This document shows, one piece after another, positions 1 through 6,813 of a stretch of 13,994 nt of DNA. The translations under genes were made by a program, and so were the position numbers. This stretch comes from Candidatus Uhrbacteria bacterium RIFCSPLOWO2_02_FULL_49_11 (GTDB lineage: Bacteria > Patescibacteriota > Patescibacteriia > 2-02-FULL-49-11). Each line of letters opens with the position of its first letter. Positions within the stretch are counted from its first letter, which is position 1. The notes under the pieces were generated by a model. It was not told where the DNA came from. It searched no databases and worked only from the letters and a program-made list of their open reading frames with translations. The DNA lies in the NCBI GenBank assembly GCA_001791465.1, contig MGER01000063.1, positions 1-13,994 of the forward strand, given 5' to 3'.

Positions 1-493
1 GAATTGTCCCGTCTGCAATTTCCATGATACTCGGGTACTTGACTCCCGTGTCGCGGCAGACGGGCTTTCTATCCGCAGACGCCGCTCGTGCCTTAAGTGC
101 AAGTACCGGTTTTCCACGTATGAGCAGGTAGAGCTCCTTGATTTTACCATTATTAAGCGGGATGGGCGCAGAGAACCGTATGACCGCAAGAAACTTGAGG
201 AAGGCGTGCGGAATTCTTTGGTAAAACGCTCCTATACTGAGGAAGATTTCCATAAATTAATCAACGCCATAGAGCGGGATATTCAGAAAACCAAGAAACG
301 CGAGCTTCCTTCAGTGGTAGTGGGGGAGCTGGTAATGCGGCATCTTGAAAAATTTGATAAAGTGGGCTACATCAGGTTTGCGTCAGTCTACCGTCAATTC
401 GAGGATGTGCGCCGTTTCCAGAGGGAAATCAACAAGTTCCTTATTCATTCCCCTATAAAGAGGAGAAAAAAGATAAAACGCCGATCGGTATGA
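1..493 (+). CDS. nrdR: NrdR transcriptional repressor of ribonucleotide reductase genes (5' partial by two bases)
   Basis: NrdR senses nucleotides and represses ribonucleotide reductase operons. Reading from base 2 gives N-C-P-V-C; base 1 (g) is the last base of an ATG, so only two bases of the gene are missing and the full protein would be 164 residues, close to the usual 150-160. Visible features are the N-terminal zinc ribbon (C3, C6, C31, C34 if Met is 1), the DSR and IRRRR signatures just after the first cysteine pair, and then the ATP-cone domain (from IIKRDGRREPYDRKKLEEG onward, about residues 49-140) with the YIRFASVYRQFED block typical of the family. The C-terminus is a short Lys/Arg-rich tail. 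It lies directly upstream of the class II reductase nrdJ on the same strand, its expected target. I could not find a clear pair of NrdR boxes in the gap before nrdJ. Confidence 0.96.
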   Translation, partial: NCPVCNFHDTRVLDSRVAADGLSIRRRRSCLKCKYRFSTYEQVELLDFTIIKRDGRREPYDRKKLEEGVRNSLVKRSYTEEDFHKLINAIERDIQKTKKRELPSVVVGELVMRHLEKFDKVGYIRFASVYRQFEDVRRFQREINKFLIHSPIKRRKKIKRRSV

Positions 494-510
494 ACCCCGC
501 TCACTTTAGA

Positions 511-566
511 CGATTTTTTTCGGGTCGCGATCCATCTGCCTTGACGCCTAACCCTTTAAAAAATCG
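511..566 (+). other. Long A/T-armed stem-loop in the nrdR-nrdJ gap
   Basis: The 198-base gap between nrdR and nrdJ contains an inverted repeat: CGATTTTTT (511-519) pairs with AAAAAATCG (558-566), and just inside it GGGT (522-525) can pair with ACCC (551-554). It could be a terminator for nrdR, although no T-run follows the right arm, or a leader structure of nrdJ. The gap has no B12 riboswitch signature that I can recognise. Confidence 0.4.
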
Positions 567-625
567 CTAAGGTTCGCTTGAAGGAATTTTGAAGTTGGAA
601 TCTAGGGAGTATTGAGCATTTTTTC

Positions 626-679
626 TATAATTCTAAATTCTATATTCTCTGCGCTACGCGAGATCTGGCGTAGCCAGAT
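626..679 (+). promoter_or_regulatory. Possible nrdJ promoter -10 and adjacent leader hairpin
   Basis: A perfect TATAAT (626-631) lies 60 bases before the nrdJ start but has no convincing -35 hexamer at 16-18 bases. Downstream, ATCTGGCGTAGCCAGAT (663-679) is a perfect 7-bp hairpin with a 3-base loop. It competes with an overlapping pairing of CTACGC (654-659) with GCGTAG (668-673). The surrounding TTCTAAATT-like words are repeated (630-650 and 681-691). Only the -10 hexamer supports a promoter, so this is weak. Confidence 0.3.
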
Positions 680-691
680 AAATTCTAAATT

Positions 692-3600
692 ATGTCCGAA
701 CCAACCCTTCTCGCCGCAACCCTTCGTGTCCGCACCTTGAGTCAGGAGCCTCCTCATATTAAGGTCACAGGCGTGCCGGGAAACGGGGATAGCGAAAAAA
801 CAACCCATATTCCCATAGAGAGCGTGAAGGCAGGGAAGGGCGGTGTGCAAGGCAAAACACAAGGGCTGTCATTCGAACGCCGTTGGACCAAGGAAGGCGT
901 GCACCCTTTTGAGGTAGAGGGAATCGTATGGGAAAAAAGGACCGCCAAAATTACCAACGAGAAGGGGGAGCTTATTTTCGAACAGAAGGACGTGGAGGTT
1001 CCCCAATTTTGGTCCCAAACCGCCACCAATATAGTCGCCCAAAAGTACTTTCGGGGGAAAATAGGCACGCCTGAACGTGAAACCAGCGTTAAGCAGATGG
1101 TGACGCGCGTCGCCCATACGATTGCCGGGTGGGGAAGGGCAGGGGGTTATTTTGCCACGGAAACTGATGCGCATGCGTTTGAAGACGAGCTTACCCTTAT
1201 GCTCGTCACCCAGCGCTGCGCGTTCAACAGCCCCGTATGGTTCAACGTGGGCGTAAAGGACCCGCCGCAATGTTCCGCTTGTTTTATTCTCTCTATCAGG
1301 GATTCCATGGATTCCATCCTTGAGTGGATACGGGAGGAAGGCATGATTTTCAAAGGCGGATCAGGCTCGGGCATTAATTTAAGCCCCTTGCGGTCATCAA
1401 AGGAAGCGCTTACTGGCGGGGGGATTGCATCAGGGCCTATTTCATTCATGCGCGGCGCAGATGCGTCCGCAGGCGCCATCAAATCAGGGGGCACCACGAG
1501 AAGGGCCGCGAAAATGGTGATCCTGAACGCTGACCATCCTGATATTCTGGATTTTATCCGCTCCAAGGCGGAGGAGGAGAAGAAAGCGTGGATTTTGGGC
1601 GAGCATGGGTATGATATGTCCCTGAATGGCTCTGCGTGGCACTCTATCCAGTTTCAGAATGCCAATAATTCCGTGCGCGCGACCGATGCGTTCATGCAGG
1701 CGGTGGCAGAAAAGAAAGACTGGCATGCCCGCAATATCATCGATGGCGCGATTGCCTGGACAAAGCCTGCGGGCGAAGTCATGCAGGAAATAGCGGATGC
1801 CGCCTGGCTGTGCGGAGATCCTGGCATACAATTCGACACCACCATCAACCGGTGGAATCCTTGTCCCGCTTCCGGTAGGATAAATGCGTCAAATCCCTGT
1901 TCTGAATACATGTTCCTTGATGATACTGCCTGCAACCTCGCCTCATTGAATCTGATGAAGTTCCGCAGGGAGGACGGCGAGTTCGACCCAGGCGCGTTCG
2001 CGCATGGCGTGGATGTCCTTATTACCGCCATGGAAATCATCGTGGGGAATTCCGGCTATCCTACGCCGACTATTACCCAGAATTCATTTGATTTCCGGCC
2101 ATTAGGGATAGGGTACTCGAATTTAGGTTCAGTGCTCATGACGCGCGGCGTGCCCTATGACTCGGACGAGGGGAGAAACTATGCGGCTGCGGTGAGCGCG
2201 CTCATGTCCGGGCAGGCTTATCGCCAGTCCGCGCTCATTGCGCGGGAGCTTAAGCCTTTTAAATATTATCAGGAGAACCGCGAGCCGTTCCTCAACGTCA
2301 TCAATATGCACCGCACGGCCGCGTGGGAAATCCATGAGGAAGGCGTGCCGGAAGACCTCATGGCCGCGGCCAGGGTGGCATGGGACGAGGCGTATGAGCG
2401 CGGCTATCAATATGGATTTAAGAATGCGCAGATTTCAGTGATTGCGCCCACCGGCACTATTTCATTTCTCATGGATTGCGATACCACCGGCATTGAGCCG
2501 GAAATCGCGCTCGTGCGGTATAAGTGGCTGGTGGGAGGCGGTATGATCAAGCTCGTGAACAATTCGGTGCCCGAAGCGCTCCGCCGCTTGGGCTACACGG
2601 AAGATCAGATTCGCGGGATCATGGCCTCTATCGAAGAAACCGATACCTTGGAAGGCGCGCCGTACCTTCAGGAGAAGCACTTGCCTATTTTCGATTGCGC
2701 GTTCAAAGCGCAGCGTGGCACCCGCTCCATCCCGTATATGGGCCATGTGCGGATGATGGCCGCGGTGCAGCCTTTTATATCCGGCGCCATTTCAAAAACA
2801 GTGAATATGCCGGAAAATGTCACACCGGAGGATATCGCATATGTGTATATGGAAGCGTGGCATTTAGGCTTAAAAGCCATTGCAATTTACCGCGACGGGT
2901 GCAAGAAGACCCAGCCCCTGACGACTAAGAAAGAAGCAGAAACCGGGAAAGCGCTACAAGAAAAAGTTGGGGCGCCAGGCCATACGCAAGCGCCAGAAAT
3001 ATTGGAGAAGGTGGTCGAGCGTCCTTTGCGGAAGAAGCTTTCCGATGTGAGGAACGCCATTACGCACAAGTTTACCATTGGCGGACATGAGGGGTATTTG
3101 ACAGTAGGGCTCTATGAAGACGGCTTACCGGGTGAAATGTTCATTACGATGAATAAGGAGGGATCTACCCTGTCAGGATTGCTTGATTCATTCGCAGTCG
3201 CGATCTCGTTTGCTTTGCAATACGGCGTGCCTTTGAAATTCCTGGTAAAAAAATTCGCCCACGTGCGATTCGAGCCTGCGGGGTATACCAGCAATGACCG
3301 CGTCCGCATCGCTAAATCCATTGTCGATTATATTTTCCGTTGGATGGCGTTCCAGTTTCTGTCCCCTGAAGAGCTTATGTCGCTGGGATTGCAGACTCTC
3401 GAGGACCAGACGAACGGCGACACTCCTGCCGCGCTGCCGTTGCATGTAAAAGGGAATGGGAACGGAAACGGGAGTAGCCATGAACACAAAGTCCTGCAGA
3501 GCGAAATACGCGATACTGCCGCTTATGCGCCTATTGCAGTTGTCGCATCTTCCGCGCAGGAGCAGATTATGGTAGAGGAAAATATCGCCGTGTCGCTCAC

Positions 3601-3718
3601 CCGCATGATCCAAAACCAGATGGATGCGCCGATCTGCGCCACCTGCGGTTCCCTCATGGTGCGGAACGCCAGTTGTTACAAATGCCTCAATTGTGGTGAC
3701 ACCAGCGGGTGCTCATAG
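692..3718 (+). CDS. nrdJ: Class II (adenosylcobalamin-dependent) ribonucleoside-diphosphate reductase
   Basis: It reduces ribonucleotides to deoxyribonucleotides with an adenosylcobalamin-generated thiyl radical in the cytoplasm. The 1008-residue protein has the class II core: QRCAFNSPVWFNVG around 175-187; QCSACFIL around 193-200; the NPCSEY active-site loop (N401, C403 as thiyl radical site, E405); and DTACNLASLNL with C414, which with C197 is the likely redox pair. PTGTISFLMDCDTTGIEPE follows further on. A TSCPD-like domain occupies roughly 795-890, and the C-terminus is a cysteine-rich shuttle/zinc-ribbon tail (C982, C985, C995, C998, C1001, C1007). The first 55-60 residues precede the family's usual start and look poorly conserved; no ATP cone is evident. 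No Shine-Dalgarno site precedes the ATG. It follows nrdR, and the cobA-type adenosyltransferase downstream (6814-7425) would make its cofactor. Confidence 0.96.
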   Translation: MSEPTLLAATLRVRTLSQEPPHIKVTGVPGNGDSEKTTHIPIESVKAGKGGVQGKTQGLSFERRWTKEGVHPFEVEGIVWEKRTAKITNEKGELIFEQKDVEVPQFWSQTATNIVAQKYFRGKIGTPERETSVKQMVTRVAHTIAGWGRAGGYFATETDAHAFEDELTLMLVTQRCAFNSPVWFNVGVKDPPQCSACFILSIRDSMDSILEWIREEGMIFKGGSGSGINLSPLRSSKEALTGGGIASGPISFMRGADASAGAIKSGGTTRRAAKMVILNADHPDILDFIRSKAEEEKKAWILGEHGYDMSLNGSAWHSIQFQNANNSVRATDAFMQAVAEKKDWHARNIIDGAIAWTKPAGEVMQEIADAAWLCGDPGIQFDTTINRWNPCPASGRINASNPCSEYMFLDDTACNLASLNLMKFRREDGEFDPGAFAHGVDVLITAMEIIVGNSGYPTPTITQNSFDFRPLGIGYSNLGSVLMTRGVPYDSDEGRNYAAAVSALMSGQAYRQSALIARELKPFKYYQENREPFLNVINMHRTAAWEIHEEGVPEDLMAAARVAWDEAYERGYQYGFKNAQISVIAPTGTISFLMDCDTTGIEPEIALVRYKWLVGGGMIKLVNNSVPEALRRLGYTEDQIRGIMASIEETDTLEGAPYLQEKHLPIFDCAFKAQRGTRSIPYMGHVRMMAAVQPFISGAISKTVNMPENVTPEDIAYVYMEAWHLGLKAIAIYRDGCKKTQPLTTKKEAETGKALQEKVGAPGHTQAPEILEKVVERPLRKKLSDVRNAITHKFTIGGHEGYLTVGLYEDGLPGEMFITMNKEGSTLSGLLDSFAVAISFALQYGVPLKFLVKKFAHVRFEPAGYTSNDRVRIAKSIVDYIFRWMAFQFLSPEELMSLGLQTLEDQTNGDTPAALPLHVKGNGNGNGSSHEHKVLQSEIRDTAAYAPIAVVASSAQEQIMVEENIAVSLTRMIQNQMDAPICATCGSLMVRNASCYKCLNCGDTSGCS

Positions 3719-3751
3719 GCGCTCGGAAGTGCCATTTGCAAACACGCGTCA

Positions 3752-3814
3752 GTGTCCCGCCAGCGCGGGACTGCGCTCCGCCTCACCAGCCCCAGTCCCG
3801 CTGCGGCGGGACAC
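3752..3814 (+). repeat. GC-rich inverted repeat after nrdJ
   Basis: Two 22-base arms (3752-3773 and 3793-3814) are near-perfect reverse complements, beginning GTGTCCCGCC and ending GGCGGGACAC, around a 19-base loop. It lies 33 bases after the nrdJ stop. No T-run follows on the plus strand, so it could be a Rho-independent structure only in a loose sense, an mRNA-stabilising 3' hairpin, or a dispersed palindromic repeat. Confidence 0.6.
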
Positions 3815-3842
3815 CATGCTAGGACTGGTTGCGGAGGGTTTG

Positions 3843-3878
3843 CGCAATGGCGCTTCCTCGCTTAGAGGAAGTATTGCG
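3843..3878 (+). other. Stem-loop whose right arm enters the mntA1 upstream element
   Basis: CGCAAT (3843-3848) pairs with ATTGCG (3873-3878) and, inside it, CTTCCTC (3853-3859) pairs with GAGGAAG (3865-3871) around a 5-base loop. The right arm overlaps the TTGCGATTGAT block that is repeated before the second module, where CAACG (4631-4635) can pair with CGTTG (4667-4671) in a similar position. This may be a terminator-like or operator-like structure; its function is unknown. Confidence 0.4.
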
Positions 3879-3908
3879 ATTGATGTGAAAATATGATACG
3901 GTGGAGGC
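3874..3908 (+). promoter_or_regulatory. Putative near-leaderless promoter/operator of the first MNT-HEPN module
   Basis: TATGAT (3892-3897) is a good -10 hexamer placed 11 bases before the mntA1 ATG, so transcription would start about 5 bases before the start codon. No strong -35 is present. The block TTGCGATTGAT (3874-3884) through the first codons recurs before the second module (4669 onward) with only 6 differences in 53 bases, which suggests a shared regulatory site. GGAGG (3903-3907) is only one base from the ATG, too close for a normal Shine-Dalgarno site. Confidence 0.5.
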
Positions 3909-4205
3909 ATGATCAAGGATAAATATCAGCGACAAATTTCCTCATTCTTGCGCAAGCGTTTTTCACCCGATGAGGTGAAGGCGCTTGTGTTTGGTTCTTC
4001 TTTAAGGAAAGACATATTCCACGACATTGATATAGGCCTTGTAGGGATGAAAGGGAATATCGATCCCCTTAAGCTTTCATATTTACGTGAAGATTTCGAG
4101 GAAAGTCTCATCCCTTATACGGTTGATGTAGTGGACATGAACAAAGCGGATGCGTTATTTAAAGACAAGGTAATGAAAGGAACAGTATTATGGCTGGAAT
4201 ATTAG
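3909..4205 (+). CDS. MNT-type nucleotidyltransferase, MntA-like antitoxin (copy 1)
   Basis: A 98-residue minimal nucleotidyltransferase. In MntA-HepT systems this protein is the antitoxin: it transfers AMP to a tyrosine of its HEPN partner and silences it. The active-site strand is FGSSLRKDIFHDIDIGL: G29-S30, then D39 and D41, with a third acidic residue likely at D73 (TVDVVDMN). The gap between GS and DxD is eight residues rather than the usual ten or so, and the RG of GSxxRG is replaced by RK. The gene overlaps the HEPN gene by 16 bases, typical of translationally coupled pairs. The second module encodes a homologue beginning with the same MIKDKY. Family assignment is firm; the antitoxin role comes from context and known systems. 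Confidence 0.85.
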   Translation: MIKDKYQRQISSFLRKRFSPDEVKALVFGSSLRKDIFHDIDIGLVGMKGNIDPLKLSYLREDFEESLIPYTVDVVDMNKADALFKDKVMKGTVLWLEY

Positions 4206-4591
4206 AAGATAAATTGGCACAGTGCGGGGTGGCCCTTCTTACTTTGGAGGAAGCGTTGCGTGAAGAGAAGACAGAAATGAATCGTGATGCGACAATTCAG
4301 CGGTTTGAATATACCGCGGAAACATTTTGGAAAATATTGAAAGCATATCTGGAAGAGCAGGAAAAAGTGGAAGCTGCCACTCCTAAGCGGGTGATACGCG
4401 AAGCGCGGCATGTGGGTGTTTTAAGTGAGGAAGACGCGGAGATTGGCTTGCAGATGATTGAAGACCGCAATCAGTCCACGCATCTATATAGCGAGGTGAC
4501 CGCTAATGAGATATATGAGAGGATTCCGCAGTATGCCGTATTGATACGGCGTACAGTGGAGTGGATACGCAATACAACTCGGCTTGAGTAA
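4190..4591 (+). CDS. HEPN-domain protein, HepT-like toxin / HI0074-type nucleotidyltransferase partner (copy 1)
   Basis: This 133-residue helical protein matches the HI0074 family (nucleotidyltransferase substrate-binding protein), now understood as HEPN RNase toxins. The motif R-x4-H-x-Y is intact: R93, H98 and Y100 in DRNQSTHLY. R and H are the HEPN nuclease residues, and the tyrosine is the position AMPylated by MntA in the characterised Shewanella system. The family signature RFEYTAETFWK is at about 38-48, matching the usual RFEYxxExxWK. The start overlaps the end of mntA1, and no independent ribosome-binding site is evident, so coupled translation is likely. The gene would cleave RNA when its partner fails; this has not been shown for this protein. 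Confidence 0.85.
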   Translation: MAGILEDKLAQCGVALLTLEEALREEKTEMNRDATIQRFEYTAETFWKILKAYLEEQEKVEAATPKRVIREARHVGVLSEEDAEIGLQMIEDRNQSTHLYSEVTANEIYERIPQYAVLIRRTVEWIRNTTRLE

Positions 4592-4633
4592 GGGCGCTTA
4601 AGCATTTAATGAATAATAAGGTGACTCATACAA

Positions 4634-4665
4634 CGACATGTCAGGGTATTTCTACATCCTCTGGA
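4634..4665 (+). repeat. 32-base element, copy 1, downstream of the first HEPN gene
   Basis: This segment (CGACATGTCAGG ... CCTCTGGA) matches 5414-5445 at 26 of 32 positions without gaps. It starts 43 bases after the HEPN stop codon; the other copy starts 40 bases after the second HEPN stop. CAGG near its left half can pair with CCTCTG on the right (one bulged T), and in this copy flanking CAACG/CGTTG can close a longer stem. It may be a module boundary, a terminator-like hairpin or a dispersed repeat. Confidence 0.65.
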
Positions 4666-4668
4666 GCG

Positions 4669-4703
4669 TTGCGATTGATACAAAAATATGATACAGTGGA
4701 AAC
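4669..4703 (+). promoter_or_regulatory. Putative near-leaderless promoter/operator of the second MNT-HEPN module
   Basis: TATGAT (4687-4692) sits exactly 11 bases before the mntA2 ATG, the same geometry as before mntA1. The TTGCGATTGAT block (4669-4679) is identical to 3874-3884. The sequence just before the ATG has drifted (GTGGAAAC rather than GTGGAGGC), so the purine run that resembles a ribosome-binding site in copy 1 is not conserved, whereas the -10 is. Confidence 0.5.
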
Positions 4704-5003
4704 ATGATCAAGGATAAATATTTGCATCAAATTCGAGAAACAGTGGGGCGATTCAGCAGTGGGCGGGACCTGAAATTTTGCATCTATGGATCAAGTCTTG
4801 TGAAGGACAGGTTTGGCGATGTGGATATTGGTTTAGAAGGAGACGTCGAAGAAGGAGATGCGGGGAAGCTCAAAGAACTATTTGACAATTCCACCCTTCC
4901 TTATTTTGTGGATGTGGTGGATTTTAATCGTGTCGCGACAGGATTTCGGGAAAATGTGCTGCGCGGCAATATCTTATGGATAACACCTTCTCATTCAAAT
5001 TGA
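4704..5003 (+). CDS. MNT-type nucleotidyltransferase, MntA-like antitoxin (copy 2)
   Basis: A 99-residue paralogue of the protein at 3909-4205. It shows the same IYGSSLVKDRFGDVDIGL active-site strand with G29-S30, D39 and D41, a probable third acid at D70 (FVDVVDFN), and the same shortened eight-residue GS-to-DxD gap. The N-terminal MIKDKY is identical to copy 1, but the rest has diverged clearly, so the duplication is old or the two modules were acquired separately. It overlaps the following HEPN gene by 28 bases. Presumed role: AMPylating antitoxin for its own HEPN partner. Whether it cross-neutralises the other toxin cannot be told from sequence. Confidence 0.84.
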   Translation: MIKDKYLHQIRETVGRFSSGRDLKFCIYGSSLVKDRFGDVDIGLEGDVEEGDAGKLKELFDNSTLPYFVDVVDFNRVATGFRENVLRGNILWITPSHSN

Positions 5004-5374
5004 GCGATTTTCGGGATGCGCTCGCCACCTTGGAAGAAGCCGTGAGCATGGAGAAGAACGATATTGTGCGGGATTCGGTCATTAAGCGCTTTGAGTATAC
5101 TCATGAGCTTAGCTGGAAGACGGCGAAGCTGTATTTGCGCGAGCGGTACGGCAAAGACGTGTTTTCCCCGAAGGAGTGCTTTCGGGAATTGCGGCGGCAG
5201 GGCACCCTTTCTGACGAGGAAACGGAGTTGTCATTAACAATGTGCGATGACCGCAACGATAGCATCCACACCTACAAAGAGGCGCTTGCCGAAGAATTGT
5301 ACGCCAAGATTGCCTCGTTATACGCAGGATTATTGAGAAAGATATTTGAGAGGGTTGAGGGGATAAAGAGTTGA
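4976..5374 (+). CDS. HEPN-domain protein, HepT-like toxin / HI0074-type nucleotidyltransferase partner (copy 2)
   Basis: A 132-residue protein of the same family as 4190-4591, with RFEYTHELSWK at about 38-48 and the intact R-x4-H-x-Y motif (R93, H98, Y100 in DRNDSIHTY). Motif residues fall at the same numbers as in copy 1, showing that the two proteins align with almost no gaps over the first 100 residues. The start codon lies inside mntA2 in a different frame (28-base overlap) without a visible Shine-Dalgarno site. Presumed RNase toxin held inactive by AMPylation from the adjacent nucleotidyltransferase. Confidence 0.85.
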   Translation: MDNTFSFKLSDFRDALATLEEAVSMEKNDIVRDSVIKRFEYTHELSWKTAKLYLRERYGKDVFSPKECFRELRRQGTLSDEETELSLTMCDDRNDSIHTYKEALAEELYAKIASLYAGLLRKIFERVEGIKS

Positions 5375-5413
5375 GAAGGAATATATGGTGTGTTTTTACC
5401 ACGCGATCTGCGG

Positions 5414-5445
5414 CGACACGTCAGGATGTTTATAAACCCTCTGGA
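5414..5445 (+). repeat. 32-base element, copy 2, downstream of the second HEPN gene
   Basis: Partner of 4634-4665 (26 of 32 identical). The centre holds the palindrome GTTTATAAAC (5428-5437), and CAGG/CCTCTG can pair around it. The flanking CAACG/CGTTG stem of copy 1 is not kept here. It lies 40 bases after the HEPN stop and 91 bases before the next gene. The remainder of the gap (5446-5536) shows nothing I can name. Confidence 0.65.
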
Positions 5446-5536
5446 CAGGGGATAAAATCAGGCGCAAAATATAAGTGCGTTTACCTTGAGCGCCGCATGG
5501 GCATAAGCCTGCGCGTTTAGCATTAACAAACGAATT

Positions 5537-6736
5537 ATGCCAGAAAGCTACCGCGATAATAGTGAGGTCAAAGTTGACGCTGATGCGTTATTAGCGACAC
5601 TCGCAAAGGACGTAACAAAAGCGCAGGAAGAAATTAGCATGGCCCGCCAGGCGCAGGTGAGCGGCAAAATGGAGAGAATTGAAAATAACAGGGTTGAACA
5701 GGCCAAGTTTGAGGAATTAATAGGAAAGGCCGAAGAAGCTCAAGTGAAGATTAGCGACTTAGAATCGAATCCCGAGGTGTTGGAAAAAATACCAAAGGCA
5801 ACTCTTTCGCAATTGAAGGACCTGATCGCGCGCATTCCTTGGATGAAAGAAGAGATTTCAAGGCTGGAAGCGGAGAGCGATGAAGCGCTCGCCGTTGAGG
5901 GAGTAGAAAGCGCCCGGCAGGTGGAAGCCGCGGGGGCAAATTATCGGAAGGATTTGGAGAAGTGGCTGGAGGGGAAGGAGGTTGGTGATGGAATCACGAA
6001 TCTCGTTTCAGGTCTGGAAACATGGGGGGCAGAGAGGAGAAAAGCGTTTGAGAATCAGGAGAAGACACAGACGGCCATGAATCAGGCGGTTAGCGAGCTC
6101 TTTGATTCATTGGGTGGACTGGATTGGGAGGACAGAGTAAAGGATAACGACTTGCGGTTTTTATTTTTGGAGCTTAAGCAAAAAAATAACATAATAACGG
6201 GCACGTGGGGTGATGGGTTTATAAGACGGCTACAGGAGATAAGGGACGGCTATAAAGCATTCAGTAATAGAGAGGAAAAAGCGGTCATTAAAGAGGCGTT
6301 AGCTCTTGATCGTTTATTTCTTGCGGTTGACCGCAGTGCAAAAGAGTACCAACAGAGTGTTGAATCAGTGCGGGGATCGGATTCGAAGTTTAAAGAGATC
6401 GCGGGGAACTATAGCCGCATTCGTGATCAAGCACGAGATTATGAGCAGCAATCGTCTGCGCAATATCAGAATTCGGAGCGATATAAAAAACTTAGTGCGG
6501 AAGAATTAAGGGGGTTTGCCCCCACAGGATTGCTCGCTAAAAAAGTTGGGGAGAGATTCGAATCCTTGATTAAAGAGAAACTTAATGTGCAGGCAGGGCT
6601 AGGCGGCACTGAGGCGCGCGGTAAGCATCGCAGTTTCCGGGAGGTAGAACAAGACGGCAACCAAGGGGAGAAAACGTTGTTAAATGCCTATAGGAGGCTT
6701 CTTGATGAGGATAAAAATCAGGAGGCGTCTCAGTAA
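5537..6736 (+). CDS. Hypothetical coiled-coil protein, 399 residues
   Basis: I do not recognise this protein. It is highly charged and rich in Glu, Lys, Gln and Ala, with long predicted helical stretches. Residues about 25-135 have heptad-like spacing typical of a coiled coil (for example EEISMARQAQ, EELIGKAEEAQVKISDLE and EEISRLEAESDEAL). A second helical section follows at about 150-345, containing the more aromatic LDWEDRVKDNDLRFLFLELKQ. The C-terminal 50 residues are polar and glycine-containing. There is no signal peptide, transmembrane segment or nucleotide-binding motif, so it is probably cytosolic. It lies between the second MNT-HEPN module and cobA, with 162 bases before it and about 77 after it, so it is probably its own transcription unit. 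Codon use looks like its neighbours. Confidence 0.75.
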   Translation: MPESYRDNSEVKVDADALLATLAKDVTKAQEEISMARQAQVSGKMERIENNRVEQAKFEELIGKAEEAQVKISDLESNPEVLEKIPKATLSQLKDLIARIPWMKEEISRLEAESDEALAVEGVESARQVEAAGANYRKDLEKWLEGKEVGDGITNLVSGLETWGAERRKAFENQEKTQTAMNQAVSELFDSLGGLDWEDRVKDNDLRFLFLELKQKNNIITGTWGDGFIRRLQEIRDGYKAFSNREEKAVIKEALALDRLFLAVDRSAKEYQQSVESVRGSDSKFKEIAGNYSRIRDQARDYEQQSSAQYQNSERYKKLSAEELRGFAPTGLLAKKVGERFESLIKEKLNVQAGLGGTEARGKHRSFREVEQDGNQGEKTLLNAYRRLLDEDKNQEASQ

Positions 6737-6768
6737 CAGTAGAAAGGGGAGGTTTTAAAACGATTTTC

Positions 6769-6793
6769 ACGCGGGGCAGGGAGTGCTCCGCGT
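6769..6793 (+). other. GC-rich hairpin upstream of cobA
   Basis: ACGCGGGGC (6769-6777) pairs over nine positions (one G-T) with GCTCCGCGT (6785-6793) around a 7-base loop. On the plus strand it is followed by TGTAAT, not a T-run; TGTAAT (6794-6799) could itself be a -10 for cobA. The structure may end transcription of the coiled-coil gene weakly or shape the cobA leader. No B12 riboswitch motif is visible in the 77-base gap. Confidence 0.4.
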
Positions 6794-6813
6794 TGTAATC
6801 AGTGCGCATAGCC

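Noticed and set aside
494..691. Cobalamin riboswitch or NrdR boxes upstream of nrdJ
   Set aside because: Neither a B12-box-like sequence nor a pair of NrdR-box-like 16-mers could be recognised; absence by eye is not proof.
3624..3896. 90-codon plus-strand frame overlapping the end of nrdJ
   Set aside because: It lies mostly in nrdJ in another frame and then runs through the GC-rich inverted repeat; Ser/Pro/Arg-rich composition typical of a shadow frame.
6802..6813. GTG start four codons upstream for cobA
   Set aside because: ATG 6814 gives a normal N-terminus a short way before the P-loop, and the extra residues show no conservation pattern.
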